In this document: piece by piece, positions 1 through 13,100 of the stretch
How the letters are laid out: the number at the start of each line of letters is the position of its first letter
Numbering within the stretch: the first letter of the stretch is position 1
Assembly: GCF_019399895.1 (NCBI RefSeq)
Contig: NC_091865.1
Span: forward strand, 8,871,001-8,935,000
Source: Cardiocondyla obscurior
Taxonomy: Eukaryota; Arthropoda; Insecta; Hymenoptera; Formicidae
Direction: 5' to 3'
DNA length: 64,000 nucleotides
Notes under the pieces: generated by a model
Database searches by the model: none
Told to the model about the DNA's origin: nothing
The model's input: the letters and a program-made list of their open reading frames with translations, nothing else
Translations under genes and position numbers: made by a program

Positions 1-629
1 AGTTTCTGAATTGAAAAATTTTTTTCGAGATTGTTTGCTTGGTGAGCTCACATACCAGATCGTTTAATTAAAATTTCTCGGCCAGAAAACGAGATCCGGC
101 ACGGCCAGTGATCCGCAAGTTAAATGGACAAATGGTTTCTGTGACCCATAAAAGCTGGATTCCAGGCTGTTTAATCCAATCCTGATCGATTGCTAAGACA
201 GCAAATTTTAATAGCGTATCACACCATGTGCCGAGGTGGTAAGAATATCAAATCGTTATAAACATTTAGACAAACTTTTGTATTTGAACGTACAGCAGTA
301 ACAATTCACAAACAAGTTAAAGATTTGAGAATCATAGGCTCTATTGAATTTCTACTTTTCTGTGACAATAATACGTTTAGCAAGATCTACGACTTTCGCG
401 AGAAGAGATATGGGTATAGTCACGAAATTCATGTGTTACCGCCCTTTTACAACCCTTCAAAGCATTTCGACCAGAACGAGAATCTTCCTTGGTTCGTATT
501 GGACAAATATCCCAGCTTTGAACCCTGCCCGTGAGATTTACTGCGGCGTACCACACTTGCACGTTAGCCACGTTTAGGTTCAATCCTTTCGCAGGACGTG
601 ACAAATAACAGTGCCCCCCTTTTCGTCAG
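1..629. other. No gene recognised
   Basis: Mixed-composition DNA with short open frames on both strands between about 325 and 604. None has a domain I recognise or a convincing pair of splice sites. The last bases (about 613-629) form a pyrimidine-rich tract ending in CAG, which serves as the acceptor of the candidate exon that follows. Confidence 0.5.
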
Positions 630-899
630 GAATGGATATCCACCACGATGAACGGACTAGGGACGGACGGTATCAAGTAACGCGACACGAGCTGGAGAGC
701 AGAAACGATCTACGCGGATATAGCTCCCCGTACGGACGTCAACGTCGACGCAAAAGCGCGGCTGGATAGTCTTCAGAAGAGAACCAGAAAAAGGAAACGA
801 CGTGAGCTCGATCGGCGCCGAGCTTTCACAGTGGATTTCCGAAGCGGAAAAGGCGTCAGTCCGACGTGAGGAAAGCAAGCAAGCGATTACGACTGAAGA
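630..899 (+). ncRNA. Candidate internal exon (non-coding or UTR), purine-rich
   Basis: A 270-base, GC-elevated, purine-rich block is bounded by an acceptor-like site (CCCCCCTTTTCGTCAG ending at 629) and a strong donor (GTGAGT at 900-905). The longest ATG-led plus-strand frame is 632-769, 45 codons, rich in Arg, Asp and Tyr, and it stops well before the donor. No frame is open across the whole exon, so it fits a 5'UTR or lncRNA exon better than an internal coding exon. A minus-strand frame (657-878) is also open but has no supporting sites. No partner exon was found inside the window. Confidence 0.3.
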
Positions 900-3800
900 G
901 TGAGTAAGAAGAGATTATTCGATACGTAGCTTATTCCGAAATAACTTTGTTTTTGTTATTGTTAAAGAATTAACTTTTTTTTTTAATCCTAAATCTTGTC
1001 TCTCAAAAATATGAATTATAATAGGAATAAAAGAAATTTAGTACAAAAAGTGCAACGTAGAATATTTTTTTCTAACACGAGGGAAAGAATAATGGTTATT
1101 ATTTCTATTCAAACAACTTTTATCGAGTAACCTTCAAAACGCTATTCTCACGCGGCAAGATTGCTTACATAAAATCCATTTTACGGTATGATTACGTTTG
1201 CGTATAGTGAAACCATACGATCTGATTGTTTTGTACATTCCGTGGAAACAAAATTGCATCACGTCGACGATATTTACGTGATAGGGATTCTACTTTAAAG
1301 TAGAACATTTACTGAAAGTACTAGTGCTTTTACACGTTTATCCCGACGCTTTTCGATAATCGAGAAACGTCGTAAACGATCGCTTGAGACGCATTTGTTC
1401 GAAAAATGTCTAGGGCCGTGGCTCGTAAATTCAACATCTCGATTTCAATTTTGCGACTTATTTGCTTAAAAGTATACTTACATGTATATATTGTATATAC
1501 ATATATGTATACACACAGACACACATATACATATGTATATGCATATCTCTGTAACATATATATGCGAAATATCGGAGACAGAGACGATTCGAGAGCTGGG
1601 CCGAGAAAATCGAGTTTCGCCCAATGTTTGCGCCAAAATTTGATTTTCATTCTACGGTGTTAATAGCTGGCTCGAACAAAGAGAGCGAACAAGAGAGGAA
1701 ATTGGTCGGTAACGGTATTCAAATAGATAGAAAGCGCAACGACTTTTATCGCCTTTTTCTCATCCAGCCCGCAATTTCCTAAATTAGCGCTTGAAATCGC
1801 CTAGCGACAGCCGCGAGGAATTTTTTTCGATTACAATTTCGCACCATACACAGACTTCTAGTTTCGCACGTGATTTCTTTTTTTTGTCCCCTTTCTTGCT
1901 TTTGTTCTTTTTTCTCCCTTGATCGAGTTCAAAAGTTTTGGAACACGTATTTTTTTGTCAATATGTCACAAACAATTTTTGCGTTTCAAATTTGGGAATA
2001 TGTCGAAATGGAAAACTACGACTTTGCAACTATACAAATAATATTTTGATTAATGAAATTAATTGTACGATTTTAATAATACCTATCCCAAGTTTTTTAA
2101 AAATTACAAAAATGTAATGCTGAAAATTAATAGTTCTGTATATGTGTAATTCTTATATTGAAGGATTATGAAAAGTTATTGAAAGATTCTTTTCCGTCCC
2201 TTTCCCTCGAGCACCTTTAAGCAATGACACTTTCCGAAAAGTCCTGCAGGAAAAGTATATTCGATTTTAAAAGCGATTTTATGCAGACATCAACTTCAAG
2301 CTACTACTTTCCATAAGTTTGATAACTTTCGAACTTTTCGATAGCATGCCCAATTTTATTATCCACGACGTGACAAGAATAATTAGTTAAAAATTCAAAT
2401 AAGTATATTTACGTCCATTTGCTATTAAAGTCACAGTTGTGTCGGTCACCTACACAAAAGCGAAAGCGCTTTTGTCTTAATAAATTAATTCAATATACAC
2501 CTAAAATTATCCGCGTAAAGTATTCGGGTAATTTATAAGAATTCTTGTGTAAACACAAGTTGTCTTACAGGTCACGTAAATATCCGCAGGACTTTATCAA
2601 CTGAAAGCAATTAACACACGAATGTAGTCTCATTAAACATGAAGACCGACTCCGTCAGCAACCTCGTACATCAACACCTGCGAGTAAAAACACGATACGG
2701 CACACCGCTTAACGGCAAAACACACTGCGACATCGCAGACCCGCGAAATTTCTTGCAAAATCTTGCAACTTGTCCGCAATAATGTAAACCGCGCGTTGAA
2801 GAAAGTTGAAATCACTTTCGCAGGAGAAGACTACGCACCGACTACAGATTTACCGCTTCTTAAACGTTGCATCGGGGTACATTTCTTGTGTAAACTGAAA
2901 ACTGTTTACCATGCCGATGTAATAAATGGCTTCCCGGAAATTCTCACGTTGCGCCACACGGAAATTAGAAAACTTTAATTTCCAACTTTAATTTCGTGTG
3001 TCGCAAATCCATCGAACTTGGCCCCTCGCAAGTTCATTGGATTTTATTTAGTCACGGACAATTAATTTTCGGAAATAGATCGAACGCACGTTAAATATGA
3101 ATGTATCTGCTAATGCGTGAAAAATTTTCCATTAGTACGTCTAATCGATACGCGTCACCTACAATTTTAACGTGTCACAAATAATGCTTTATAAACGTAT
3201 TCATTTTAATGTTACACGTAGAACGGCATGTATTGTTTCCAAATAAAATCAAATAAGATATGACAAAAAATATTAAAAATATAAATAATTTCAAAAATTA
3301 CATAACGGAATAAAAATTATTTTATTATATAATTCACGTAAATGTTCTTTGTCTAATATTGTCAAGTAACATCAAGAGGAACTGTTGCGAGCTCGAGATC
3401 GGTAATAAATCAAACGTTACCTATATGTATAACGTTACGTAGTGCGCCAAAATAGCATGATGCATTAAAACGATATATGTACCGAGGATTTCTGTGATTC
3501 TAACGTGTGAACTAATTGTGAGTTATTATACGCGCATAATTACATTCCACGTAACGACTACGAATGGCCTGACCGCCGGGACAAACGGAGTTTTTACTAC
3601 TACAGGTCTAAACATGCCCGATATAGTTACAACTGTGCACTCTCGCGAAATTCTGGCTAAACAAACTGCAAACCCGTTCATGTGTCCCGCTGAACACGAC
3701 GATAAGAGGCTCTAATTATTAAGTGGCGCAATATATCGTTGCGCATCGTCAATTCTGTATCTGACGTTCGTTCAAGCATCGTTAACTCGAAGTGTCTCAT

Positions 3801-6800
3801 TCCGACGCAATGGGTAAGCGCTTTTGATAATAACAAGACAAATACAGAACGCACGAGATGAAACGCGAAGAATATTTAATTACGTATCATTTTTCTTTTC
3901 TAAAGTAATTAAGATAAATAAGCTTGTTACAACATACGTAAATTAAAAATAATAATAAAGCATGCTTCATTTATACGTATGCGTTTAGTAAATCTTACGC
4001 GCCTTTCAAAGTTCAAATTAATTACCAATACTGATATGAAGATGTAATTTAACGCACCGAATTAATTATTAATAATCAAGTAGACTTAAGAAATGCCAGT
4101 TATTTTTGGACTTTCTTTACATTAAGTTAGCCAATTTTAGCCATGGTCGAACCAGTCTAAACTTTTCTAATTAGGCATTCAGGTATGCCGTTCTGGTCCT
4201 TCCGCATCGTATTAGTTTCGTAATTAGTTACATCATGGTGGAAGAATTAACGAGCTCGCGAAGTTTCGCTGCGAAAAGCCGCGAAATGATATCGCGCCCC
4301 ATAGCGTCGCGATGCGCACATTGTGTATACATATAGCACTACATTTAAACTTTACTACAGAACACGCGAGCTTCTCAGCGTTATACCAACCGAACGATAT
4401 ATATCAAATTATTTTGACAAAACAATAATCCTAATGCATCAACAAATAAAATAATATATTTTAAAAAGCCAAAACTGCTTCTCTTAACAGATAATTTAAT
4501 GTAATTAAAATCAACTATAGGAATTTTTAATTAAACCTAAAAAGACAACCTACATCCCTCTTATCTTCACCCACTCACTCAGTCTGTTAAAAGTTTAAAT
4601 TAATAATTTTACTAAAAATTCCAAGTATATTAAATTTGTTTTTTTTTTTTTTTAATAATTTCTGACTTCAATATTTTTTTTAGTTATATGCAAATTTTTA
4701 TTTTTAATATTGATTTTGAATTGATCCTTCATCGTTTGAAACTTGTTTGCTTAGGTATAATAATATCTACAACAGCAGCATGAATTTTTATCACGAATAT
4801 GGCTTTGTGATCCTAAGATTTTGTTATTTGAGAAAGTAAAAAGCTGTCACGTGATTTTCCTTACCACCAAAATATCAAAGGCTAAGAGATCTTTGAGAAA
4901 TTGTAGTTAGAGTCAAGCTAATACCAAAAAGGTTTCTTTTCATCAAAAACTTTTTACTTTTTATATTTAAAAACAAAATTCGTGTTTTAAGTTATAATAT
5001 AATAATAAAAATAACTAAAATCGATTCTAAGTGAATTTTCTTTCTGTATATGGTTACATATCTACTACGTACGTACTACATATACCAAATAAAACAGTGG
5101 GAAACCAATCCAAGAGAAGTAGTGGTAAATAATAGCGAAGCAAAGGGTAAACGCAATATAGAAACGGGTTGTAGTTACTACTAAGTGTTCTTTGGTAAAA
5201 TGTTAAATTGAATAAATAAACTTTGTAACGCATCGATGTTACGTATTTTTGTTTGCAAACGGCATTTTCTCTGATTAATTCGCACAGCATCCATGCTTTT
5301 ACAAACGACATTGGAAGCTTTTTTTTATTTTTACTTATCCAATTCTAATTGCTTGCATTCGTACCATACAGAAAGAGTATCGCTAATTACTTCTATATTT
5401 CATCTCGCTGTTGCCAAATAATAATTTTTATCGTGCACGGAAAATATTCATAATTTCACAGTTAAGTAAAAAAGAAAAAACACGCTTACTAAAGTCACAT
5501 AATAAGATTTTTTATATAAATTTCCGGTATGAAAGTATAAGAAAAAAAAAGTAGAACTTTACTTATTTTCAAAAAAAGGAAAAAAATTAATTTGCAAACT
5601 TAATGAGTGTTCATAACTTTCACTCGACATCATAAACGACAGATCTGTCTGCACGACGATGATAACTAGTATCATGACCACGATTGTGACGTCGAGTAAG
5701 CCGCAACAACCGGCAAAAAACCGCGAATCATTGCCGATGAATGGTCCATGCTAGAACGCGAACATTTTTGCGGCCATCTCCTTCCATTTGAACTCTCTAC
5801 TAGTGGTACACTCAGTTTAAGCGAGCGATCGAAAAAAATTCACCAGCTCTCTGCTTCAGCTTTTATCTCAACGATAGGAAAAAGTTCGATACTGAGGATT
5901 AATTTTACGATGTATTTTCCGACAAAAATTTCCCTTAGTCCCGTGACATTCTTTATACATATATAAAATCTATTACATAGATGTTAGAGCGCGTGCACAC
6001 ACGTACACGATTTTGTTATATATATAGAATCTAATAAAAAATTGAGTTTTTCACACAAGTAATCTATTTAAAAGTTTGTTCCTATTCCGTTTTCCTCAAT
6101 AAACACGTAATCTAAATTATCTTTAGATGAGAATGTTAATGTAGGTTAATATTACCTATCAAAAAATAAAATAAAATTTTTTTTATGCGGTGTATGTGAA
6201 GAGTGAAAGTTATGAAAATGAGAAATTGACCTCGTCACTGAACGCAATCCGATCGCGTTAATTCGTGGGCGTGAAGCCCAGCTGCCACGCGCGACTGACG
6301 TGTCGGGAATCAGATTACGTGGAATTTAATGAGCTTTCTCGGAGAGACTTAATGCAATTTGTCAGTTCGTATTCCATGCGATTTGCGTCCTTCATTTTTA
6401 CACTCTACAAAAATTCTCACGTTCGCCGCAATGTCATTATAATGTCGATAATGTAATTTTTATCACCCAATAATTCGCGACTTTATACACGTAATAGAGA
6501 TATGTTAGATATTAAAGTAAAAGAAAAAAAACAAAACGTATTTTAAAAAGTATATCCCATTCAATAATAAAAATTCGGTTAGTTAAAATAAAACAGTTCA
6601 AGTACTTTCAGTTTTAAGTAAAAGCATAGAGGATATAATCTCTTATAGCACAATATAAAGTGCTTCATGATAAACGTCAGAACGAGCTTCTTATCTCGTC
6701 CCTTCACGCTACGTCATGCACCTAGTAGAGCGAATGCATACCCGGTCAGGCTTTGCTCGGTCACTCGATATATTCCGCATCGATATTTTCACATTGAGCT

Positions 6801-7790
6801 TAAGGAGAACTTCCAGTTGGCAACCACGTGTATTTACGCATGTCCAATTTCCGTTTAACTCTGCCAAATGGAAATCTCGTTTTGAACCTTTGATATCCGC
6901 CTGCCAACAATATGATACATTGAAGATTGTAAGTACAGTTATCCCTTGGAAAGGGACGCGATTGATCTTCTACTTTGATTATTATACCTATATGACTTGC
7001 TACATATCCAATTGTAATATATCCATTTTTTAAATTTAGAATTTAACTAGTTAAAATTCAAATGGTGCACAATAAATAGAATAAGATTTTCTTAGTATTT
7101 CTTTTGCGCTCGCTAATTTAGCTTACCCACCCGTGCATCTGGAGTGATTTAAAAATTAAGATATTTTATTCGAGTTTTTAATTAAAAAAAAATATTATTT
7201 TTTAGTTCTGTAGAGTCTGTACCCAATAAATAAAAGTGCGTTATTTAACGTTTTCCATGTAGTCATAATTATTCTGTTATGTTTGCGTCTGAAAATTAGT
7301 TTGTACGTAAAGTTTCATGATTGCAATAACCCATTAATTAACCGGAGATGGATTGTGTAAAATCGACGTCTAAAACTGACGACACTCTCAAGTAAACACT
7401 TGCTACAGTGTTTTCTTTCCAAAGTAATAACAATTTTAATTTAAAAATAAAATAAATGTTCATAAAACGTGGCAAAAAAATACAATATTGTGTTTTCTGA
7501 ATGAAAAATACAACTAAATACCATGAATCTGAAAGCTGCTTCTTTCTATTTTTTTTCTGCCATTTATATTCGACGCGTAAATTGTGAGATGATCAAATTG
7601 CAAGATAATATTTATATATTTTTTATAACAAAATAAAGGAACAAAATTAACGGAAATCTATAGAAATTAATTACATCGAAGCGGCCCGACTTATCGTTCG
7701 ATGCAGTAAACACGTAACACAAAGAAATAGGGTGGAAAGTTAAACTCAGAGTTATATCCGGGTTACCCACAAATTTCGAAGATCGTTAGA
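900..7790. other. AT-rich non-coding stretch
   Basis: Long runs of A/T interrupted by short mixed blocks (about 2.6-3.0 kb, 3.5-3.8 kb, 5.6-5.9 kb and 6.24-6.95 kb). ORFs here are short, lack recognisable domains, and often exist on both strands at once. I see no supportable gene. Confidence 0.5.
1480..1566. repeat. TA/CA/TG simple repeat
   Basis: Alternating purine-pyrimidine tract dominated by TATA, CATA and ACAC units. It produces the low-complexity Tyr/Val/Thr/Ile peptides of the overlapping ORFs on both strands, so those ORFs are not evidence of genes. It resembles an ordinary imperfect dinucleotide microsatellite. Confidence 0.8.
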
Positions 7791-7799
7791 TAAATTTAA

Positions 7800-8230
7800 T
7801 TTCCGTTTGTTCTATGGACTATATAGCGCAGGAGTGTTTGCTTTTCCCTGGGTCCGCCGAATATACATAAGTGGATGAAGGAGGTGACGCGCAACGCGAC
7901 ATTCGCCATGTATATTGTTCCTGCCCGTTTATTCGAGTCCTGCGCCACGGTCGCAGTTTCGCAGATTTACGACGGTATTCTCGTGCATTCCGCGTCGCAA
8001 ACGCCGTGCTTGTAAGAAAGCTAGTCTCCCTCGCGTGTAACACCGCAACGAATACGCCAGCGCATTCTTGAGCCGCATGCTCTTAATACTCAGAAACTTT
8101 GTCGGTTACAGTTACGAAACCTTATACACATGCCACGCGAGTTAACGGAGAACGCCAGAAAATTTCAGCCGCCTTTGAGAATACGACGTGAAGCGTTCAC
8201 GACGGATATCGCGTGACTAGCATCTATGAT
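7800..8230. other. GC-elevated block, possible regulatory element
   Basis: CpG-containing DNA standing out from AT-rich flanks. Opposite-strand ORFs overlap (7819-8043 minus and 7871-8071 plus), and neither has a recognisable domain. No convincing splice-site pair was seen. It could be a conserved enhancer or an unrecognised exon. Confidence 0.3.
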
Positions 8231-9380
8231 GCACGTTTCGTAATAATGATAGAGTATATTGTCGTACAAAATATTAGTGCTAAAAAAAAAAAGTTTCTAA
8301 TTGTACTAAAACATGAGATATCTCTCGTATACGTGTAAAATAAACTAAATAAATAAAAATTCAGTGTTTAATTCAGTTTAATTTATCAAAAATAATGCAG
8401 TTAAAAAATTACGTTTTCTGCTGCGTGTGAACGTATTTAGACGAGCGTATTAAATTAATATTGATTATTTGTGTATGAATTTACAATTTAATAAAATATT
8501 AAAATATAAAAATATAAAAAGATTTTAAGGAAAAATAAAAATTAAATTTAAAATGTGAAAATTGAAAACTACATAGAATTTTTTTCAGAAAATGTTTAAC
8601 TTACAACTCGAATATCATTGTAAAAGAAAAAGTAATAACATTTTTAAGTGTATTGGAGCATACATATCACTGCTGACAGATTAATAACTCAATTTCAACA
8701 AACTTATAATCTAACATATCAAAAAGTTACCGCGAGAAGAAACAGTTTCAGCTATTATCAAGTACGAAAAATAATGAACTTTCCCTTTATTCAAAGTTAC
8801 TTAAGAAAAGAAATGCTATAAAGATCAAAGTAGATAAAAAATTTCGACTTGTTATCCAAAATGACCTAGTTACAAATGTTACGCTGTACTCTTCTGTAAA
8901 CTGGATAATATGTATATACATATGTAGCTAACCTAATATTTGTCACAAATTTTTAAATATATAAAAGATAATTATACAAATTACAGAAAATTATATAAAA
9001 TGTAATAAATTATAAAACAACTCTGGACCTTTGAATTTAAATAAGTCTTTTTAAATAAAACAATCTACGTTAAAAAATTTAAATAAAATAAATTAATCAA
9101 AATTAAAAAAAAAAAAAATTATTAGAGCCTATCAAATGTAACGCGTGTTGAACAACAAAAGAGTAAAGCTGATTATTTGGAAAATGAGGTTCGCAATCGT
9201 AAACCTTTGTCGCGGTTCTTTGTGTGCAAGTATTGACGTGAGCAATTCCCTATGCCCTGTTTATGTCCTTCTCTTATATTGCACTCGCTTGAAAAGTATC
9301 ATAAGAGATATGATAAAAAAAAAAAAAAAAAAAAAAAAAACCCTCGTTCTTCCTTTCTGCTATTCGAGCCCGTCAGAAAC
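8231..9380. other. AT-rich non-coding stretch with a long A tract
   Basis: Very AT-rich sequence ending in a mixed block (about 9130-9310) and an A26 run at 9315-9340. A frame at 9145-9384 runs through the A tract as poly-Lys and is not credible as a gene. Confidence 0.5.
9315..9340 (+). repeat. A26 homopolymer
   Basis: Uninterrupted run of 26 A. A retroposon tail is possible, but the preceding 170 bases contain no recognisable element and I found no target-site duplication. Confidence 0.8.
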
Positions 9381-9625
9381 ATGACATTTAACTTATAGCA
9401 AGCGGAACGGAACTGATTCTTGCACGATGTCGCCAAGTGCGTGCGGATTATTGATTATTGGTAACTTCACTCGTTTCATTTAACCTCGACCAGCGCATTA
9501 AAGTGTTCGGATATTTGCTCAGCGTGGTTGCGGAATCGTTCGGCGGTAACGCGATGAAAGCCGATTAAAGCATTTACCATAGCGATGAACGATCGCAAGG
9601 ACGGTACGAGAGCTTTGGGCGTAAT
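9381..9625. other. GC-elevated block, possible regulatory element
   Basis: A 245-base block of balanced composition between AT-rich flanks, with no long frame and no clear splice pair. It looks like an isolated non-coding conserved-type element, but conservation cannot be judged from one sequence. Confidence 0.25.
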
Positions 9626-9904
9626 TCAGTTTACTTTATATATAATGCTATACAAAAAATAATTGATGTATCTATTCTGTCTTTATTGTGCTCTCAGCAC
9701 TGTAGAAATAGATTACGATTGATGGCGTCCGTAAAGCATAAATATCTTTTCATTTCCCGCGGCAAACGCCCTTATTATTTATTTTAAAATTTATAACTAT
9801 TAAAAAAGATATTTGCTATTCTTTTAAATAATAATTTTTTAATGTGTTACAGATTTAACCGGTGACTCAATTTCTTGATTAAAAAAGAAAAAAGAAATTG
9901 GAGA

Positions 9905-10117
9905 TTAGATATCGCTCATTACACTAGAATGAGAAAAAGATAAAAGCTTAAAAGCCACATGATTAAAATGTTCTTAATACCACAATGTATCACGATAGCC
10001 AATAAATTTACCGCATCGGGGGAAAAATAAATTTTCGCGCACACATCGTCCACATATATTCTGTAAAATCCCTTTCGACATTCGTAAAATCCCAATGTAA
10101 AGTTAATCTCATAATAC
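9905..10117 (-). CDS. Possible terminal exon pair of an unrecognised gene or remnant
   Basis: On the minus strand a T-rich acceptor (TTCTTCTTTTAG) precedes an open segment at 10117-10012 that includes HWDFTNVERDFTEYMW and ends at a donor (GTAAAT). An 83-88 base T-rich intron-like stretch leads to a second acceptor (CTCATTCTAG) at about 9924. Joining there gives six more residues and a stop at 9907-9905. The peptide looks protein-like, but I do not recognise the family and found no upstream exon. It may be a decayed gene fragment or chance. Confidence 0.15.
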
Positions 10118-10129
10118 CTAAAAGAAGAA

Positions 10130-13100
10130 ACAATGTTTGCAGAAGCCAAAAACCACTGATTGTTGAAAATTTATTGAAGTAATAAAACATTGATAATTGT
10201 ATTTGAAAGTTGTCTGCAAAATAATAAGCACTTTGAAGTATTAATATGAATCGTCTTACGCTACGTAAAGCAAGATTTCAAGCAAAGATAAAAAATAAAC
10301 GTTTAAAAAAAAATATATAAAAGATGTCGAGAAGTAACTTTCACGAAGGAAATTGTTTAACCAAAAATAGATAGAATAACTGCATAGTACGTCGCAGTTT
10401 TATTTATTAAGATTTTTGTGGTGGCCGAAAAAATTTAATTAAAGACATTTCTCAAATTTCTTTCCAACAAAAGAAAATACACATTTCTACAATTGTCTTA
10501 TCCAACTCCCACTGTCATAAAAACACATATCGTAACGTTTAATGGCAGTAACTAATTGCAATCAATCATACTTTTTTTTTAAATCAACAGGACGAAACTA
10601 AAGAAATAGAAGAATATTTTTGCAATGCTCTATAAAGCACGGTATATCAAACTTTCGAAGCTTATCTCGTAAAGTATTGTAAGAGTTTAGAAGAGTAATT
10701 ACATAAGACTAGTTGGGAACAATGAAAATTTTGAAGACAATAAACATTTTCAATGCAGCAATTGTTGAGCACGTTTCGAATAAAAGAACACATCTCTTCA
10801 TTAAAGCAAAGTTATTTAAATGATAAAATTTGTGCAACTTCGAGTTTTCAACAATAGATATCTCAAATTTGCATATTTATATGCAATTAAAATATACTAT
10901 TATGATGGCGTGAAACATGCAATATCTTTCTACATCACGTGGGCTCTAAGGCCTATTGCTATTAAAATATACTGTTTAAATCCACCATCTATTGTGATAT
11001 GGTCATGTTATGGATTAGTATAAAACCAGAGGCTTAAGGCAAACATCATAATATCGAATAACTAGAATATACAGAAACGTATTATAAATTTAACGATTTC
11101 AAAGGTATATAAACTTGCGTATTTGCAAAAATATAAAAACTTGAAAGATACTTTTCTTTACCTAGACATGTTATTATTAATTTTATTTTTTATTAAACTT
11201 TTACGCCTAAAGCACAAAATTGTTGCAATTTTTCACTACATTTTTGACGAGAGCCCTAAAATATAAAATCAAGAGATCAAAAATGGAACGTTCATAAACT
11301 ACAATGCGACATTGTTATAGAATTTATTACACGCTTGATTACATTATTATAGAAATTTTTCTGTGGAACGCTGATATGTATGTACATGAAGTATTGGACT
11401 TCGATGAAAACTTTTTCAAAGCGTTATCCAGCCGTGGTAGGCTTGGTCGAGAAACCGTGAAATCCTACTCGCACGATATCGGGTTTAACGAAAATTGTTA
11501 ACGCCACTTATGCGGCGAAAAAACCTTTCTCCTAGCAGCAGTAATTGTTTTAGAGGCGAATTGCGGAAGTTATTTTGACTTTGTTCGCAATTATTCAAGC
11601 AAAATTTTTTTTAGGGCCTCTTAAAACTTGACGAGACATAAATCTGCAAGACAAAATACCTTACAACGCATATGACAATGTACGAAACATCCAATATACA
11701 CTATAATGAATATTTATTGAAAATCAGCTTAATGGTTAAAAACAAGATCGTTTCTTCTCTTACACAAAATTGCTAACGCTCTCACGCTCATTATTATACA
11801 ATTTCATATTGTTTATAATTAATTACTTGTCACAGAAATTAATAATCAATAGCATTTACTGATATTTCGTATAAATTTAATCAAGAATGTTTAATATTAA
11901 TTATTAAAGCATTTAAACGTATACAAATTGTGTAAAACAAAGTGTAAAAAGGTATTATATGTATAATAGGTTAAAATAACAATATAAGTCTGTTGTCGAT
12001 TTGTAATCTTTATGTTTTTTTGGTGTATATTGAATTTATTGTTATGTATATTGAATATTATCGAATTTTCATTAAATTATAAGTCTCTTTCTAATAACTC
12101 CTAGTTTTGGCTATGTTTCTTTAAAGTAAATCTATTTCCAACAATTTTTTCTAATTCTGCCGATCTATCCCAACCGATTTTGTATACACGTTATATCCAA
12201 TACGAAAGATAGCTGTGATGTAACAGATTTGGGAATTTATAAAAACGCTAAAAACTGATGTAAATACGAAAAATTCATGAAAAAATCCATATACGTCAAA
12301 ACATATAAAAAAGAACTAATACGCCTAAATTTAAAAAAAAAAAAAAAAATTGCGATGATGTATTGGTTACATTTACAGAAAGAAAGAAAAAATAATATAA
12401 AAAAAAAAAAAATAGAGACAAGAGAATGGAGTCTTCTTTGGTCGTGATCGTGTCCTTTGGATAAAAATACCTCAGATAAAAATAAAAGAAGCCAAAACGT
12501 AGGCAAGCAAAAAGTGGAGAACGAAAGCTCATGATGAGACTGAGATAGCTCTGGATTACGGTATATGGCCGATCACTATTAATTGATCGATGCCGCCTGA
12601 TGAAAATTAATGGGATTCACGTAAGCGGATTTATTAGAAACATCTCGTGGGTAAATTCAGGAAAATGAAAGAAATTTGACTCTTCATATAATTCTAAAAA
12701 TAATACCCGTTTCATTCCAAATACTATTAGTTTTACAGGTTTACTTTCTTTTTAATTAAAACCGTTTAGATAATTCTATAGATATATATCCCATAGATAT
12801 AGCAACAAGATATCGTCTTGTAATAAAATTCATAAAGAGTTTTGAAGTGAAAAATGTACTAATAAATCAATAATTTATATTAAACTTTCATTACGAGCAA
12901 ATATTCTTCCTGTTTTTAATTGATAGTAATGCAAACGTCCAAGTCTTACAGCTTCACGGATAATTCATTTATATATTTGCACCCATAAAGTTGCGACTGT
13001 TATTTATTACAAATTAAAAAACTTATCCGCCGCACTTATTTCGCTTGAAAAATAAAATAGGTGCAAAACTGTAATGATCTAATTATGCAAAAGTGATTAT

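Noticed and set aside
1330..1663. Overlapping ORFs on both strands
   Set aside because: Their cores are the TA/CA microsatellite translated as Tyr/Val/Thr repeats.
6716..7033. 105-codon plus-strand ORF
   Set aside because: Overlaps another frame, unrecognised, no splice or promoter context; composition follows the local DNA.
9145..9340. Possible retroposed sequence with poly-A tail
   Set aside because: No recognisable source gene, no flanking target-site duplication found.
12237..12532. Minus-strand ORFs of 78-89 codons
   Set aside because: Phe/Leu/Tyr-rich peptides produced by A homopolymers on the plus strand; no domain.
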